A stretch of 12,597 nt of DNA. It comes from DASZGL01 sp035938875. Lineage in GTDB: Bacteria > Chloroflexota > Dormibacteria > Aeolococcales > Aeolococcaceae. The position numbers were made by a program, and so were the translations under genes. This document shows positions 12,466 to 12,597 of the stretch, in pieces (the first letter of the stretch is position 1; each line of letters opens with the position of its first letter). The stretch lies in assembly GCA_035938875.1 (NCBI GenBank), contig DASZGL010000004.1, positions 1 through 12,597 of the forward strand, written 5' to 3'. The notes under the pieces were generated by a model that was not told where the DNA came from, did not search any database, and saw nothing but the letters and a program-made list of their open reading frames with translations.

Positions 12466-12597
12466 CAGGGCGAACAAATCGACGGGCGTGCCGTCGGGGT
12501 CGTGGACGACGGCGTAGCGCATGCCCCAGAACGCATCCCACGGCGGGAGGTGGCCCACGTAGCCGGCGCCGGTGAGCTCGGCCCAGGCAGCGTCGAC
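12439..12597 (-). CDS. VOC/glyoxalase-bleomycin-resistance-family protein (C-terminal part only)
   Basis: The last 52 codons of a minus-strand gene run in from the right edge and end with TAG at 12439-12441. The peptide includes AWAELTGAGYVGHLPPWDAF, WGMRYAVVHDPDGTPVDLFA and LLPTAELQQ. The segment RYAVVHDPDGTPVDLF is the characteristic last beta-alpha-beta of vicinal-oxygen-chelate proteins, where the final acidic residue often binds metal. The reaction cannot be told, since members include lyases, dioxygenases and drug-binding proteins. The 5' part is outside the window. It overlaps the AraC-type gene tail-to-tail by 27 bp. Confidence 0.82.
   Translation of the reverse strand, partial: VDAAWAELTGAGYVGHLPPWDAFWGMRYAVVHDPDGTPVDLFALLPTAELQQ

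Noticed and set aside
1..12597. CRISPR array or insertion sequence
   Set aside because: No regularly spaced long repeats and no transposase or terminal inverted repeat pairs were seen. The 12-bp repeats at 7857-7892 have no spacers and belong to a promoter.

Overview
The window is high-GC DNA that looks actinobacterial or from a close high-GC relative. This rests on a bS22/AURKAIP1-COX24-type micro-ribosomal protein, a CcsB-type cytochrome c maturation protein, the strong G/C bias at third codon positions, and several promoters whose -10 box sits only 7-8 nt before the start codon, as in leaderless mRNAs. The exact class cannot be fixed from the sequence.

Layout. Positions 1-1814 (+) hold the 3' part of a membrane family-2 glycosyltransferase with an N-terminal MshEN/GspE-N domain, a possible c-di-GMP input. 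Positions 1896-3958 (-) hold an unrecognised two-gene envelope operon: a signal-peptide/one-TM protein with a long Ala-rich helical tail, followed 20 nt later by a protein with a YbjN-like N-terminus and an SH3-like C-terminus. Next come a tRNA-Ala(CGC) with a good -10 box (4134-4206, -), a possible 45-aa ORF just behind it, and a SRPBCC protein (4325-4801, +). Positions 4904-6383 (+) encode a cytochrome c biogenesis pair, CcsB and a TlpA/ResA-like lipoprotein thioredoxin. This pair converges on the minus-strand bS22-like micro-gene and a HIT-family hydrolase/phosphorylase gene (6441-7162). A COG4315/PF03640 lipoprotein follows at 7338-7799 (+).

Positions 7857-9290 (+) form a compact zinc-homeostasis unit. 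An operator/promoter made of three 12-bp repeats precedes an ArsR/SmtB repressor carrying a complete alpha-5 metal site. The repressor gene overlaps by 4 nt a His-rich CDF exporter with HxxxD/HxxxD transport sites. Two small overlapping genes follow (9392-9834), the second a zinc ribbon. After them are an AlkB-like dioxygenase and a RibD/DHFR-family reductase (both -).

At 11469-11523 lies the 3' part (positions 22-76, CCA included) of a tRNA-Ala(GGC) whose 5' third is missing. It is followed by an inverted repeat and an AT-richer non-coding stretch. This looks like the end of an element integrated at a tRNA gene and extending rightward, or a broken tRNA. The window ends with an AraC-type regulator convergent with and overlapping a partial VOC/glyoxalase-family gene.

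Most genes belong to recognisable families. The least explained parts are the 1896-3958 envelope pair and the truncated tRNA junction.
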